DNA from: Candidatus Woesearchaeota archaeon
Lineage (GTDB): Archaea > Nanobdellota > Nanobdellia > Woesearchaeales > WAPJ01
DNA: 11,784 nucleotides
Direction: 5' to 3'
Assembly: GCA_015519985.1 (NCBI GenBank)
Contig: WIAN01000057.1
Coordinates: 1 to 11,784 of the forward strand
The notes under the pieces are model-generated. The model was not told the DNA's origin. It was given only the letters and a program-made list of their open reading frames with translations, and made no database searches. Position 1 is the first letter of the stretch. The number at the start of each line of letters is the position of its first letter. The position numbers were made by a program, and so were the translations under genes. This document shows positions 1-7,045 of the stretch, one piece after another.

Positions 1-38
1 CAAGATAAAAAAATTATTAATTATCGTGGTGAAAAAAA

Positions 39-758
39 ATGTCATATGAAAAAAGATTTGATAATAGAAAATTTGATGAAACAAGAAAAATAGAAGCAAA
101 AGCAGGAGTAATAAAAAGAGCAGACGGTTCAGGATATTTTAAAATAGGAAATACAGAAGCTTACGCGGCTGTATATGGTCCAAGAAATTTATTCCCAAAA
201 TTTATGCAAGATCCTCAAAAAGGAATATTAAGAGTAAGATATAATATGATGCCATTTTCAGGAGCAGGAGAAAGAGTAAGACCAGGAACAAGCAGAAGAA
301 GTAAAGAAATATCATTTGTAACAGAAAATGCTTTATTGCCTGCTTTAAATTTAGAAGATTTTCCAAATGCAGTTGTAGATGTATTCATAGAATTACCACA
401 AACAGATGCAGGAACAAGAGCAGCAGGAATATGCGCAGCAAGTATAGCATTAGCGGATGCAGGATTAAACATGAAAGGATTAGTATCAGCAATAGCATTA
501 GGAAGAGTAGGAGATAAAATAGTAGTAGACTTAGATAAAAAAGAAGAAGATTTCCCTGAAGAAGAAGGTGGGGTTGCTGATTTGCCAATTGCAATGCTTC
601 CAGAAAAAGATATGATAACATTATTACAAATGGACGGATTTTTAAAAGAAGAAGAATTGGAAGAAGCTTTAACAAAAGCAAAAGAAGTGCTTTTAAAAAT
701 AAACGAAATACAAAAACAAGCATTAAAAGAAAAAATAAAAAGAGAAGCAGAAGAATAA
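39..758 (+). CDS. rrp41: Exosome complex catalytic subunit Rrp41
   Basis: Phosphorolytic 3'-5' exoribonuclease subunit of the archaeal exosome; with Rrp42 it forms the hexameric RNase PH-like ring that degrades and tails RNA in the cytosol. At 239 residues it has the usual family length. Recognisable parts are the RPGTSRRS segment (81-88), with the paired arginines that help hold RNA or phosphate, the TDAGTRAAG phosphate-site motif (122-130), and GGVADLPIAML (177-187), whose Asp181 matches the catalytic aspartate of Rrp41. These residues make it the active subunit rather than Rrp42. The start is set by GGTGA at 28-32, six bases before the ATG. It is followed after 36 bases by rrp42 in the same direction, so the two are surely one operon; rrp4 normally lies upstream and would be outside the window. 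The C-terminus is a Lys/Glu-rich helix. Confidence 0.96.
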   Translation: MSYEKRFDNRKFDETRKIEAKAGVIKRADGSGYFKIGNTEAYAAVYGPRNLFPKFMQDPQKGILRVRYNMMPFSGAGERVRPGTSRRSKEISFVTENALLPALNLEDFPNAVVDVFIELPQTDAGTRAAGICAASIALADAGLNMKGLVSAIALGRVGDKIVVDLDKKEEDFPEEEGGVADLPIAMLPEKDMITLLQMDGFLKEEELEEALTKAKEVLLKINEIQKQALKEKIKREAEE

Positions 759-794
759 AAAAAACAATAAAGTAAAATAACTAGGTGAAAATTT

Positions 795-1568
795 ATGGTT
801 TATGATATGAAAAAAAATGTTAAAAGATATTATGAAAAAAATTTAAGATTAGACGGAAGAAAAAAAGATGAAATAAGAGAATTAAAAATACAATATTCGG
901 TTTCAAAAAACGCAGAAGGTTCAGCAAAAGTACAATTAGGAGAAACAACAGTATATGCAGGAGTAAAAATGTCAATAGAAACTCCTTATGATGACACTCC
1001 AGACCAAGGAAATTTAATGGTAAATGCTGAATTAACACCAATGGGAAATCCAGAATTTGAAATGGGACCTCCAAGTGATTGGGCAATAGAAATATCAAGA
1101 GTAGTAGATAGAACAATAAGAGAAGGAAAAGCAGTAGATCTAAAAAAACTATGTATAGAAGAAGGAGAAAAAGTATGGAGTGTAATGATAGATATAGTTC
1201 CAATAAATGATGCAGGAAACTTGTTAGATGCAGCATCAATAGCAGCACTAGCAGCATTAAAAGATGCAAAATTTCCAGTAATAAATGATGGAAAAATAGA
1301 TTATAAAAATCATGATAAAAAATTAGAATTAGAAAACAAACCATTATTAATAACCGTATATAAAATAGCAGATGAATTAGTGATAGATCCAGATTATGAA
1401 GAGGAAGAAGGAATACAAGCAAGAATAAGTATAGGCCTTTTAGAAGATGGAACTTTATGTTCTTTACAAAAAGGAGGAGAAGAACCATTTACAAAAGAAG
1501 AAATAATGAAAGCAATAAAAATAGCAAAAGAAACAGCAAAAAAGTATAGGAAAGTATTAGAACAATAA
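795..1568 (+). CDS. rrp42: Exosome complex non-catalytic subunit Rrp42
   Basis: RNase PH-fold partner of Rrp41; the two alternate in the exosome ring, and the Rrp42 subunit shapes the RNA path without a complete active site. The 257-residue length is normal. The family signature LRLDGRKKDEIREL lies at 17-30, followed by a GETTVYAGVK strand (49-58) and the NDAGNLLDAASIAALAAL core (138-155). It lacks the GTR phosphate motif and the ADLPIA aspartate seen in its neighbour. The ATG is preceded by GGTGA at 784-788, six bases away; a second in-frame ATG four codons in is possible but lacks this spacing. No promoter is evident in the short gap after rrp41, which supports co-transcription. A 90-base A-rich gap then separates it from rpoK. 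Confidence 0.95.
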   Translation: MVYDMKKNVKRYYEKNLRLDGRKKDEIRELKIQYSVSKNAEGSAKVQLGETTVYAGVKMSIETPYDDTPDQGNLMVNAELTPMGNPEFEMGPPSDWAIEISRVVDRTIREGKAVDLKKLCIEEGEKVWSVMIDIVPINDAGNLLDAASIAALAALKDAKFPVINDGKIDYKNHDKKLELENKPLLITVYKIADELVIDPDYEEEEGIQARISIGLLEDGTLCSLQKGGEEPFTKEEIMKAIKIAKETAKKYRKVLEQ

Positions 1569-1658
1569 AGTAATAATAGTAACAAAAACAAAATAAATAA
1601 AAAATAACTAACAAAAAAATAAAAAAACTAAATCACATTAAACTTAAAGGTGAATTTT

Positions 1659-1877
1659 ATGGAAGACACACAATACACAAGATATGAAAAAGCAAGAATA
1701 ATAGGAGCAAGAGCATTACAAATAGCAATGGGAGCTCCATATTTAATAAAATTAACAAAAAAACAATTAGAAGAAATAAAATATAATCCTATAAAAATAG
1801 CAGAAATGGAATTTGAAAAAAAATTAATACCTATGAAAGTAATAAGAGAAATGCCAAAATACAATGAAGAAATGTAA
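1659..1877 (+). CDS. rpoK: DNA-directed RNA polymerase subunit K (Rpb6 homologue)
   Basis: Small core subunit of archaeal RNA polymerase, equivalent to eukaryotic Rpb6 and bacterial omega; it clamps the largest subunit and aids assembly. The 72-residue protein carries the diagnostic TRYEKARIIGARALQIAMGAP block (residues 5-25), and KLIPMKVIREMP near the C-terminus is also typical. A GTG at 1650 extends the frame by three codons, but that GTG is part of GGTGA at 1649-1653, which sits five bases before the ATG at 1659 and is clearly the ribosome binding site. The ATG is therefore the start. bud32 follows at once on the same strand. No TATA box at the usual distance is obvious, so it may share the exosome transcript. 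Confidence 0.95.
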   Translation: MEDTQYTRYEKARIIGARALQIAMGAPYLIKLTKKQLEEIKYNPIKIAEMEFEKKLIPMKVIREMPKYNEEM

Positions 1878-1899
1878 ACATAATTTTGTTGCTGTTAAA

Positions 1900-2658
1900 A
1901 TGGAATTAAAACTTTTATCAGAAGGAGCAGAAGCAAAAATATATTTAGTAAAAGAAAAAGTAAAAGAAGAAAATAAAAAAAACAAAAAAACAGAAGAAAA
2001 AAGTAAAGAAAAAAATGAAGAAATAAACGAAACAAAAAAGACAACAAAAACAAAAATAAAAAAATACATTTTAAAAGAAAGAATAAAAAAAAATTATAGA
2101 CATAAAAAATTAGATGAAAAAATAATAAATTTTAGAACAAAAAGAGAATATAAAATATTAAAAAAACTAGAAGAAACAACAGAAAAACAAAAAGAAAAGA
2201 ACAATGAAAAAAACGTTTTTTTCCCAAAAGCAATAAAAATAGAAAAAAACAAAATAACATTACAATACATAGAAGGAAAAGAATATAATAAAATAATAAA
2301 AAAATTAACTTTAAAAGAAAAAAATAAAATAATAAAAGAAATAGCAAAAAAAATATTTTTAATGCATAAAAAAAACATAATACATTCTGACATTACACCA
2401 AAAAATATATTGTTAGATAAAAATTTAAAAGTATATTTCATAGATTTTGGTTTAAGCTTTTTCTCTGAAAGAATAGAAGATAAAGTTTATGATTTGTATA
2501 TGACAAAAGAAACATTTTCAGAAGAATTTTACAACAAACTATTAAAAGAATATAAAAAAATGTATAAAAAAACATTCCCAGAAAAAATAAAATTATTAGA
2601 AGAAAGAATAATAAGAGTAGAAAAAAGAGGAAAAAACAAGCAAAAACAAAGAAAATAA
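1900..2658 (+). CDS. bud32: Bud32-type serine/threonine kinase/ATPase of the KEOPS complex
   Basis: KEOPS subunit that with Kae1 and partners makes t6A at position 37 of ANN-decoding tRNAs (such as the tRNA-Lys in this window). The small kinase fold is clear: SEGAEAKIYLV (7-17), the ATP-binding Lys59 in YILKERIKK, YRHKKLDEKI (66-75), catalytic loop HSDITPKN with Asp164 and Asn169, and the metal-binding IDFGLSFFSERIEDK (181-195). It is stand-alone, not fused to Kae1. Two low-complexity Lys/Glu/Asn insertions stand out, about residues 18-55 and 93-105; the first separates the glycine-loop strand from the catalytic lysine strand. Start: the ATG at 1900 puts the family N-terminus first. An upstream in-frame ATG at 1864 would overlap rpoK and add 12 unconserved residues; neither has a good ribosome binding site. 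Confidence 0.93.
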   Translation: MELKLLSEGAEAKIYLVKEKVKEENKKNKKTEEKSKEKNEEINETKKTTKTKIKKYILKERIKKNYRHKKLDEKIINFRTKREYKILKKLEETTEKQKEKNNEKNVFFPKAIKIEKNKITLQYIEGKEYNKIIKKLTLKEKNKIIKEIAKKIFLMHKKNIIHSDITPKNILLDKNLKVYFIDFGLSFFSERIEDKVYDLYMTKETFSEEFYNKLLKEYKKMYKKTFPEKIKLLEERIIRVEKRGKNKQKQRK

Positions 2659-2704
2659 AAAAATAAAATAGAAGTAATAATTAAAATAAAAAATGTTTAA
2701 AATT

Positions 2705-3304
2705 TTATATTCCGTTTTCTATAACTCCAACATCATATTTTAAACATACATCACAAGGTTCATAACCTGCTGCTTCTGCTTCTTCTTGAGTACTAAATTT
2801 AACTTTGTTTTTTCTTCTAATTCTTTTAGCACTTACACAATCAGGTGTATGATATTTCTTATCTTTACTTACTTTACTTGCAACATAATATTTTGGAGCT
2901 TTATGCAATTCTTTTTTAATCTCTTTAACAGCTTTTTCAATTTCTTCTTTAATCTTTTTTTCTGTCATTACTCTAACTTTTTTCGGCTTTTCATAAGATA
3001 ATAATAAAATTGCTATAAAATCTAAAGCTAAAACAGCTAAATAGATTAATTGTGTTAAATCTTTTAAATATAAAGTTTTTAATAAAACAATCATAGATAC
3101 AATTGCTGTTATTGAAGCATACATTTTTCCTAATGTAATCCTTCCAAATAAAGAATACATTAAAATTCCTAAAGATATAGGAATCAAAAATATGCTAACT
3201 AAAATCTCTAAAAAATTATAACTAATATAGTTTGATAAAGCTACTATAATAACAGCTAAACCTAATATGAATAATAAACCCGCAATAAATTTGTTGTTTT
3301 CCAT
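2705..3304 (-). CDS. Membrane protein with C-terminal Ada-like zinc-binding domain
   Basis: 199 residues. About four hydrophobic segments (6-24, 31-53, 62-80, 86-103) are followed by a basic/acidic helical linker (107-135) and a soluble domain (139-190). The soluble part reads YVASKVSKDKKYHTPDC, then AAGYEPCDVC, giving a likely metal site of His152, Cys156, Cys184 and Cys187. This pattern matches the short domain related to the zinc-binding N-terminus of Ada, which is also attached to many secreted or membrane proteins. The role is unknown; no methyltransferase or nuclease domain is present. Start: a TATA-like element on the minus strand (plus-strand 3327-3334) is centred about 26 bp before this ATG, so the mRNA is probably leaderless; a GTG two codons upstream is less well spaced. 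It converges on bud32 with a 46-base gap. Confidence 0.8.
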   Translation of the reverse strand: MENNKFIAGLLFILGLAVIIVALSNYISYNFLEILVSIFLIPISLGILMYSLFGRITLGKMYASITAIVSMIVLLKTLYLKDLTQLIYLAVLALDFIAILLLSYEKPKKVRVMTEKKIKEEIEKAVKEIKKELHKAPKYYVASKVSKDKKYHTPDCVSAKRIRRKNKVKFSTQEEAEAAGYEPCDVCLKYDVGVIENGI

Positions 3305-3326
3305 AATCACAGGAAAGTAGTTATTG

Positions 3327-3334
3327 TTTTTAAA
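3327..3334 (-). promoter_or_regulatory. TATA box of the Ada-like membrane protein gene
   Basis: On the minus strand this reads TTTAAAAA. Its centre is 26-27 bp from the ATG at 3304, the spacing seen for the other leaderless genes here. Confidence 0.5.
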
Positions 3335-3453
3335 GTTTTCTATTTTGTTTTAATTATAAAGTAGTGATAAATATATAAAGTAAGTTTTTTAAATAAACAA
3401 ACAGTTCTAAAATAAAATTTAAACAAATAAATGGTTATCTTTGACAATATTAA

Positions 3454-3537
3454 GCCGGGGTCGCATAACCTGGTATTGCGCAGGACTTGAAATCCTGTTC
3501 CCTCGTGGAGTTGTGGGTTCGAATCCCACCCCCGGCG
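3454..3537 (+). tRNA. tRNA-Ser(UGA)
   Basis: The acceptor stem GCCGGGG pairs with CCCCGGC (3530-3536), with discriminator G3537. The anticodon stem CAGGA/TCCTG encloses loop CTTGAAA, anticodon TGA. The long variable arm (CCCTCGTGGAG region, about 3499-3512) is typical of class II serine tRNAs, and the T arm is GTGGG-TTCGAAT-CCCAC. CCA is not encoded. Upstream TATA candidates are TTTAAATA (3388-3395) and TTTAAACA (3418-3425); the latter would give a leader of about six bases. A T6 run at 3560-3565 can end the transcript. Confidence 0.97.
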
Positions 3538-3559
3538 TATTTTAACATGCATTTTAACC

Positions 3560-3568
3560 TTTTTTCTT
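3560..3568 (+). terminator. Oligo-T terminator after tRNA-Ser
   Basis: TTTTTTCTT lies 22 bases beyond the tRNA 3' end. Archaeal RNA polymerase stops at such T-runs without needing a hairpin. Confidence 0.5.
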
Positions 3569-3628
3569 AATTCTTTATTTATAATTCTAATAAGAATAAC
3601 ATTAAAAAGCTACTAAAAAGTAAAACTA

Positions 3629-3636
3629 TTTAAATA
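3629..3636 (+). promoter_or_regulatory. TATA box of the aIF1A gene (leaderless)
   Basis: TTTAAATA is centred 26-27 bp before the ATG at 3659. There is no GGTGA-like site between them, so transcription should start at or next to the start codon. Confidence 0.65.
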
Positions 3637-3658
3637 AAAAAACATTCTCAAAAAAACA

Positions 3659-4024
3659 ATGGCAGATAAAAGAGTAAAAAGAGACAAAAGCGGAAAAGAA
3701 CTTTCACAAGAAGAAATAATACAACAAGAAATAAGAAGAACAAGATTACCAAAAGAAGGAGAAGTATTAGGAATAGTTGATCAAAGATTAGGAGCAGGAA
3801 GATTAAGAGTAAGATGTTTAGATGGAAAAGAAAGAGTATGTAGAATTCCAGGAAGACTAAAAAGATTTTTATGGGTAAGAGAAAACGATATTGTATTAAT
3901 ACAACCATGGGAATATGAATCAGACACTAAAGGAGATGTAATATTCAAATATAAAAAAACACAAGTAGAATGGTTAAAAAAGAAAGGTTACTTAAAAGAT
4001 TTAACAGACACAGAAGAATTTTAA
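3659..4024 (+). CDS. Translation initiation factor aIF1A
   Basis: Archaeal counterpart of eIF1A; an OB-fold protein that binds the A-site region of the small ribosomal subunit during initiation. 121 residues is slightly longer than the usual ~100-115. The N-terminal tail is basic ([13 protein letters not shown]). The OB fold begins at [20 protein letters not shown] (33-52, the family's G-x-V-x-x-x-LG-x-x-R-x-x-V strand pair), continues with [17 protein letters not shown] (53-69) and [15 protein letters not shown] (72-86), and ends in a helix with [11 protein letters not shown] (102-112). Start choice rests on the TATA box at 3629-3636 and the N-terminal fit. It is monocistronic, facing the convergent operon that ends at 4086. 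Confidence 0.94.
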   Translation: MADKRVKRDKSGKELSQEEIIQQEIRRTRLPKEGEVLGIVDQRLGAGRLRVRCLDGKERVCRIPGRLKRFLWVRENDIVLIQPWEYESDTKGDVIFKYKKTQVEWLKKKGYLKDLTDTEEF

Positions 4025-4077
4025 AACAAAAAAATAAAAATATAAAAATAAAATATTTTTAAAATGTTTTAAACAAA

Positions 4078-4085
4078 TTTTTTTT
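4078..4085 (+). terminator. Oligo-T terminator of the aIF1A gene
   Basis: A run of eight T directly abuts the last codon of the convergent minus-strand operon. The A-runs at 4025-4040 read as T-runs on the other strand, so the 61-base gap can serve both transcripts. Confidence 0.5.
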
Positions 4086-5288
4086 CTATAAATCTACATC
4101 TATGCCAAATCTATTATATACAGAACTTTTAGTATCATCTTTTTTATCATTAAAAATTTCACTAGGAGCATTAATTTCTCCACTATAACCAAGATCTTCC
4201 GCTTGTTTTAAATAATCTTCAATAGTAGCTTGATTTGTAGCTTGCATTTCATTCAAAGCATTTTCAACTTCAACAGTACTGCTGGTTAATAAAGCTTCTA
4301 ATTTGCTTCTTTTATTATCATCAGCTCTATTCAAAGAAGTTACTAAATCCATACTAGCATGCAATCTTTTAGTACTTGCTTCTCCTAATTTGTAAGTAAT
4401 ATCAGTCCAAGCTAAAAGTCTTTTACCAACAATAATACCTAAATTACCCATGTTAGCAGATTTAGTATACATATCAGCTGTAAGTTTCAAATAATCAGAA
4501 GCTTCTCTACCCATAATAACAATATGTTCAGAAAATTCACTGTACATTTGCATATGTTTAATATTAACATCAATAGCATTACTTTGCTTACCCCAAGCAG
4601 TTCTATAATGAGTTGCCTTTCTAATTTCAGCATCAACATTTCTTAAATCTCTAATCAAATATTTTTGAGCTAAAGCCCAATGTTCTCTATAAGACAAATC
4701 AGCATTTTCACTCTTCCTTTCTTGATGTTTTTTCAATTCTATTAAAAGCTTATTCTTCTGTTGGACTAACTCTGTAATATAATCAGCTAATTCTAACGTT
4801 TTATTAGATAATTTTTTTTCATAATCCTCTAAAGTAACAATGATACCTCTATAATCGTTAATAGCATTTTCTAATAAAGAAACATTATGATCCATAATTT
4901 GAGCTTGAGCCAACAACAATTCTGTAACACTATAATCTCTATAAGCATTTCTCATAGCAGGAAGTTTATGTTTAATTTTTAAAAAAAATCTTTTCAAAGG
5001 ACCTGCACCTTCAGTAGCAAGTTTATACTCAACAGCATTCTGCAATTCTGAAACTTGAGCCATATTTTCAGCAACCCTTTTAGAAACTTCCTGATCTTTA
5101 GAAAAAACATCTACTTTTCTATTATAAACAGCAGTAGGGTTAACTCCTTTATTAAAATCAAACTTTCCAATTTCAAATCTTCTATAAGGAGTAATTTCCT
5201 TTTCAACTTTACTGTTTTTAACATCAAAAGTTCTTTCATCAGTAAAGTCAAAATCTACTTCTTTAACTTTAGTTTTTTTCTCTACCAT
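4086..5288 (-). CDS. Uncharacterised 400-residue helical/coiled-coil protein, operon gene 3
   Basis: I do not recognise a family. The protein is charged and mostly helical, with no signal peptide or clear membrane span. Residues 1-60 are acidic/basic and probably extended (VDFDFTDERTFDV at 11-23). About 65-90 is a first helix. A basic amphipathic patch LKRFFLKIKHKLP (98-110) could touch membranes. Long heptad-like helices follow (120-195 and 205-275). A glycine-containing turn GNLGIIVGKRLLAWTDI (281-297) leads into further helices (300-365) and an acidic tail. The architecture resembles the all-helical TelA/KlaA toxic-anion-resistance family in outline only. The start has a strong GAGGTGG ribosome binding site, and the stop codon of the upstream gene lies inside it, so translation is probably coupled. 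Confidence 0.85.
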   Translation of the reverse strand: MVEKKTKVKEVDFDFTDERTFDVKNSKVEKEITPYRRFEIGKFDFNKGVNPTAVYNRKVDVFSKDQEVSKRVAENMAQVSELQNAVEYKLATEGAGPLKRFFLKIKHKLPAMRNAYRDYSVTELLLAQAQIMDHNVSLLENAINDYRGIIVTLEDYEKKLSNKTLELADYITELVQQKNKLLIELKKHQERKSENADLSYREHWALAQKYLIRDLRNVDAEIRKATHYRTAWGKQSNAIDVNIKHMQMYSEFSEHIVIMGREASDYLKLTADMYTKSANMGNLGIIVGKRLLAWTDITYKLGEASTKRLHASMDLVTSLNRADDNKRSKLEALLTSSTVEVENALNEMQATNQATIEDYLKQAEDLGYSGEINAPSEIFNDKKDDTKSSVYNRFGIDVDL

Positions 5289-5297
5289 AAAACCACC

Positions 5298-5603
5298 TCA
5301 ATTATTAATCTTATATTCCAAAAGATCCTTAATAGGAACAGCATAATGATCCACATAAAAATCAACAATACTAACAAGATTATCAACAACACCTTCAACA
5401 GTATAAGGTTCAACAACAGTACTATTAACAAAAAAATCTAAAGATTTAGAATCATTATCAACAAATACATTATTATCTTCAACAAAACTATTATTTTTAA
5501 AAACACAATCATAATTATCAGATTTAACACTTCCAAAATAATAGCCCAAAGAAAAAACAGCAATATAAGGCAAAGTTTTTATAGCAGTCCTAATCAAACC
5601 CAT
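5298..5603 (-). CDS. Small single-pass membrane protein, operon gene 2
   Basis: 101 residues, function unknown. A positively charged N-terminus (MGLIRTAIKT) precedes one hydrophobic segment at about 11-26 (LPYIAVFSLGYYFGSV). The remaining ~75 residues are polar and acidic, with many Asn, Asp and Val and a single Cys33. The charge distribution suggests an N-in, C-out anchor or an uncleaved signal. GAGGTGA precedes the ATG and lies directly after the upstream gene's stop, a 16-base intergenic gap. The following gene starts nine bases after this stop. Such tight packing indicates that the three proteins are made together and probably act together at the membrane. Confidence 0.8.
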   Translation of the reverse strand: MGLIRTAIKTLPYIAVFSLGYYFGSVKSDNYDCVFKNNSFVEDNNVFVDNDSKSLDFFVNSTVVEPYTVEGVVDNLVSIVDFYVDHYAVPIKDLLEYKINN

Positions 5604-5619
5604 ACAAATTCACCTCGAA

Positions 5620-6147
5620 TCAATTAGTATTTTCATTATTATCTTCATCAAAACTTTTGAAATAATCAAACAACTTTTTTTTAACATCAAAATAGATGTC
5701 TTCTTTATTATTCCAAATATCATCAACAATTTTTTTAACAATTTCAGGAGAATTTTGAACATAAAATTCTAAAAAAGAAATTTTATCTTTATGAGAAAAA
5801 TTATTAAAAATATATTCTAAAGAACCAACTTGAGGACCGATAGTTCCTCTATAAACAGGCAATTCTAAAACTTCGTTATTTCCATTTTTTTCTCTTTTAT
5901 ATTCTAAATAAACAAAATATTCTTCATCATTAATTTTTTTAGCTTTCAATTCTAAACTATTAAAATCATAAGATTCATTAGAAGGATTTAACTTCAAAAT
6001 AGGATTAGTTTCAACAATCTCAACAATTTTATTTTTATTACTAAAATATTGAAAAGGTTTATTCACAATTGAATTAAAATTAACATAATCTCCAAAACTT
6101 GCAGTCAAACCAAACAATGTTAAATACAATAAAGTTTTTTTTACCAT
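5620..6147 (-). CDS. Exported or membrane-anchored protein of unknown function, operon gene 1
   Basis: 175 residues, no family recognised. The N-terminus MVKKTLLYLTLFGLTASFGD has the lysine-plus-hydrophobic-core shape of a signal peptide or anchor (core about 5-18). The mature part is a mixed alpha/beta-looking domain containing EEYFVYLEYKREK (75-87), LPVYRGTIGPQVGSLEYIF (96-114) and an acidic, Asn-rich C-terminus. It is the first gene of the minus-strand operon. An upstream in-frame TTG at 6153 is possible, but the ATG at 6147 is better: a TATA-like element (plus-strand 6167-6176) is centred about 25 bp away, and no ribosome binding site is present, as in the other first-in-operon genes. Confidence 0.78.
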   Translation of the reverse strand: MVKKTLLYLTLFGLTASFGDYVNFNSIVNKPFQYFSNKNKIVEIVETNPILKLNPSNESYDFNSLELKAKKINDEEYFVYLEYKREKNGNNEVLELPVYRGTIGPQVGSLEYIFNNFSHKDKISFLEFYVQNSPEIVKKIVDDIWNNKEDIYFDVKKKLFDYFKSFDEDNNENTN

Positions 6148-6166
6148 AAACAAGAATGTAAAATAA

Positions 6167-6176
6167 AATTTAAAAA
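6167..6176 (-). promoter_or_regulatory. TATA box of the three-gene minus-strand operon
   Basis: The minus strand reads TTTTTAAATT about 25 bp before the ATG at 6147. It is one half of a divergent promoter region (6154-6352) shared with the RDD gene. Confidence 0.45.
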
Positions 6177-6241
6177 AACTTTACAACAAAAAAACGGAAA
6201 AATTACAATAAAAAATGAAAAAAATAATATTTTCAAAAAAA

Positions 6242-6258
6242 TACGAAAAACTTTCGTA
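6242..6258. repeat. 17-nt perfect inverted repeat in the divergent promoter region
   Basis: TACGAAA (6242-6248) and TTTCGTA (6252-6258) flank AAC. It stands alone in long A-runs between the two divergent TATA boxes, so an operator is possible. Confidence 0.6.
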
Positions 6259-6319
6259 AAAACACAAATAAAAATATACATAAAAATAGAAAAAAACATT
6301 GAAAAAAATTAAAGAAAAA

Positions 6320-6327
6320 TTTAAATA
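6320..6327 (+). promoter_or_regulatory. TATA box of the RDD-sppA operon
   Basis: TTTAAATA lies inside the longer open frame. Its centre is 26.5 bp before GTG 6350 and 29.5 bp before ATG 6353, which argues that the frame's upstream part (TTG at 6299) is not translated. Confidence 0.5.
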
Positions 6328-6352
6328 TACAACAAGTAAAAAAACAATTGTG

Positions 6353-7012
6353 ATGAAATTGAAAAGAATAAAAACAATAACAACAAAAAAAAACAAAGTA
6401 ACAAAAAAAGAAAGAAAAAATAAAAATAAACAAAAAAAATCAGAAAAAACAATAAAAACAACAATAGAAGAAAGAAAAATAGAACATAAAAAAGTAACAA
6501 AAAATAAAAAGACAGAAGAAAAAAAAGAGAAAACAGAAGAAAAGAAAGAAGGCAAAAATGAAAGTAAAGACACAGAAGAAACAAAAGAAAACAATATATC
6601 AATATTAAAAAGAACAACAATACTATTTATAGACTATATGATATTATCAATAATATCAATGAAACTATTATTTTACACACAAAACTTATATAAAACACAA
6701 TCATCATTTACTGAAATATTTTTATATCTAAATTTGTTAGGATTAATAGCATTTTTTTATTCAATGTATTTTTTAAAAGTTTATAATGCAACTCCAGGAA
6801 TGATGTTAATGAATGTAAAACTTAATGTTTTAAATAAAAATAACATAAATAAAAACAATAAAGAAGAAAATTTATCTATAATAAAATATTCGTTATTGTA
6901 TTATTCAATATTTTTATCTTCATTAATAGTAATAATAGAATTATTATCACAATTATTTTTAAAAAACACAACAATGTTTGAAATAATATCAAAAACAAAA
7001 TTATCAGAATAA
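6353..7012 (+). CDS. RDD-family membrane protein with long lysine-rich N-terminal tail
   Basis: 219 residues. Residues 1-84 are a low-complexity Lys/Glu/Thr tail, presumably cytosolic and disordered. The rest is an RDD-type membrane domain: ILKRTTILFIDYMI (84-97) with the signature Arg87 and Asp94, a second span at about 121-141, the family loop YNATPGMMLMNVKL (144-157), and a third span at about 178-203. RDD proteins are small three- or four-span proteins, some of which regulate or transport; this one is directly upstream of sppA. Start: the frame opens at a TTG (6299), but a TATA box lies at 6320-6327, so GTG 6350 or ATG 6353 is the likely leaderless start. A 21-nt near-tandem duplication within the tail (6512-6553) suggests expansion by slippage. 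Confidence 0.82.
   Translation: MKLKRIKTITTKKNKVTKKERKNKNKQKKSEKTIKTTIEERKIEHKKVTKNKKTEEKKEKTEEKKEGKNESKDTEETKENNISILKRTTILFIDYMILSIISMKLLFYTQNLYKTQSSFTEIFLYLNLLGLIAFFYSMYFLKVYNATPGMMLMNVKLNVLNKNNINKNNKEENLSIIKYSLLYYSIFLSSLIVIIELLSQLFLKNTTMFEIISKTKLSE
6512..6553 (+). repeat. 21-nt tandem duplication in the RDD N-terminal tail
   Basis: Two copies beginning ACAGAAGAAAA (6512 and 6533) encode TEEKKEK and TEEKKEG. It is in frame, so it lengthens the tail without disrupting the gene. Confidence 0.6.
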
Positions 7013-7045
7013 AAAATTATTAGAAAAAAATAGAAAGGTGTCAAA

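Noticed and set aside
820..1488. Long leucine-rich open frames antisense to rrp42 and to several other genes
   Set aside because: They are complements of A-rich codons in genes of known family and have no start signals or recognisable motifs.
3340..3552. A 70-codon minus-strand open frame across the tRNA-Ser region (contains GWDSNPQ)
   Set aside because: This is the well-known false protein produced by reading a tRNA backwards; the tRNA fold is complete and accounts for the sequence.
4086..5288. Assigning the 400-residue protein to TelA
   Set aside because: Only the overall helical layout is similar; I see no diagnostic motif, so it is left unassigned.
6299..6352. TTG start adding 18 residues to the RDD protein
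   Set aside because: The segment contains the TATA box TTTAAATA at the spacing that points to a start at 6350-6353, and there is no ribosome binding site before the TTG.
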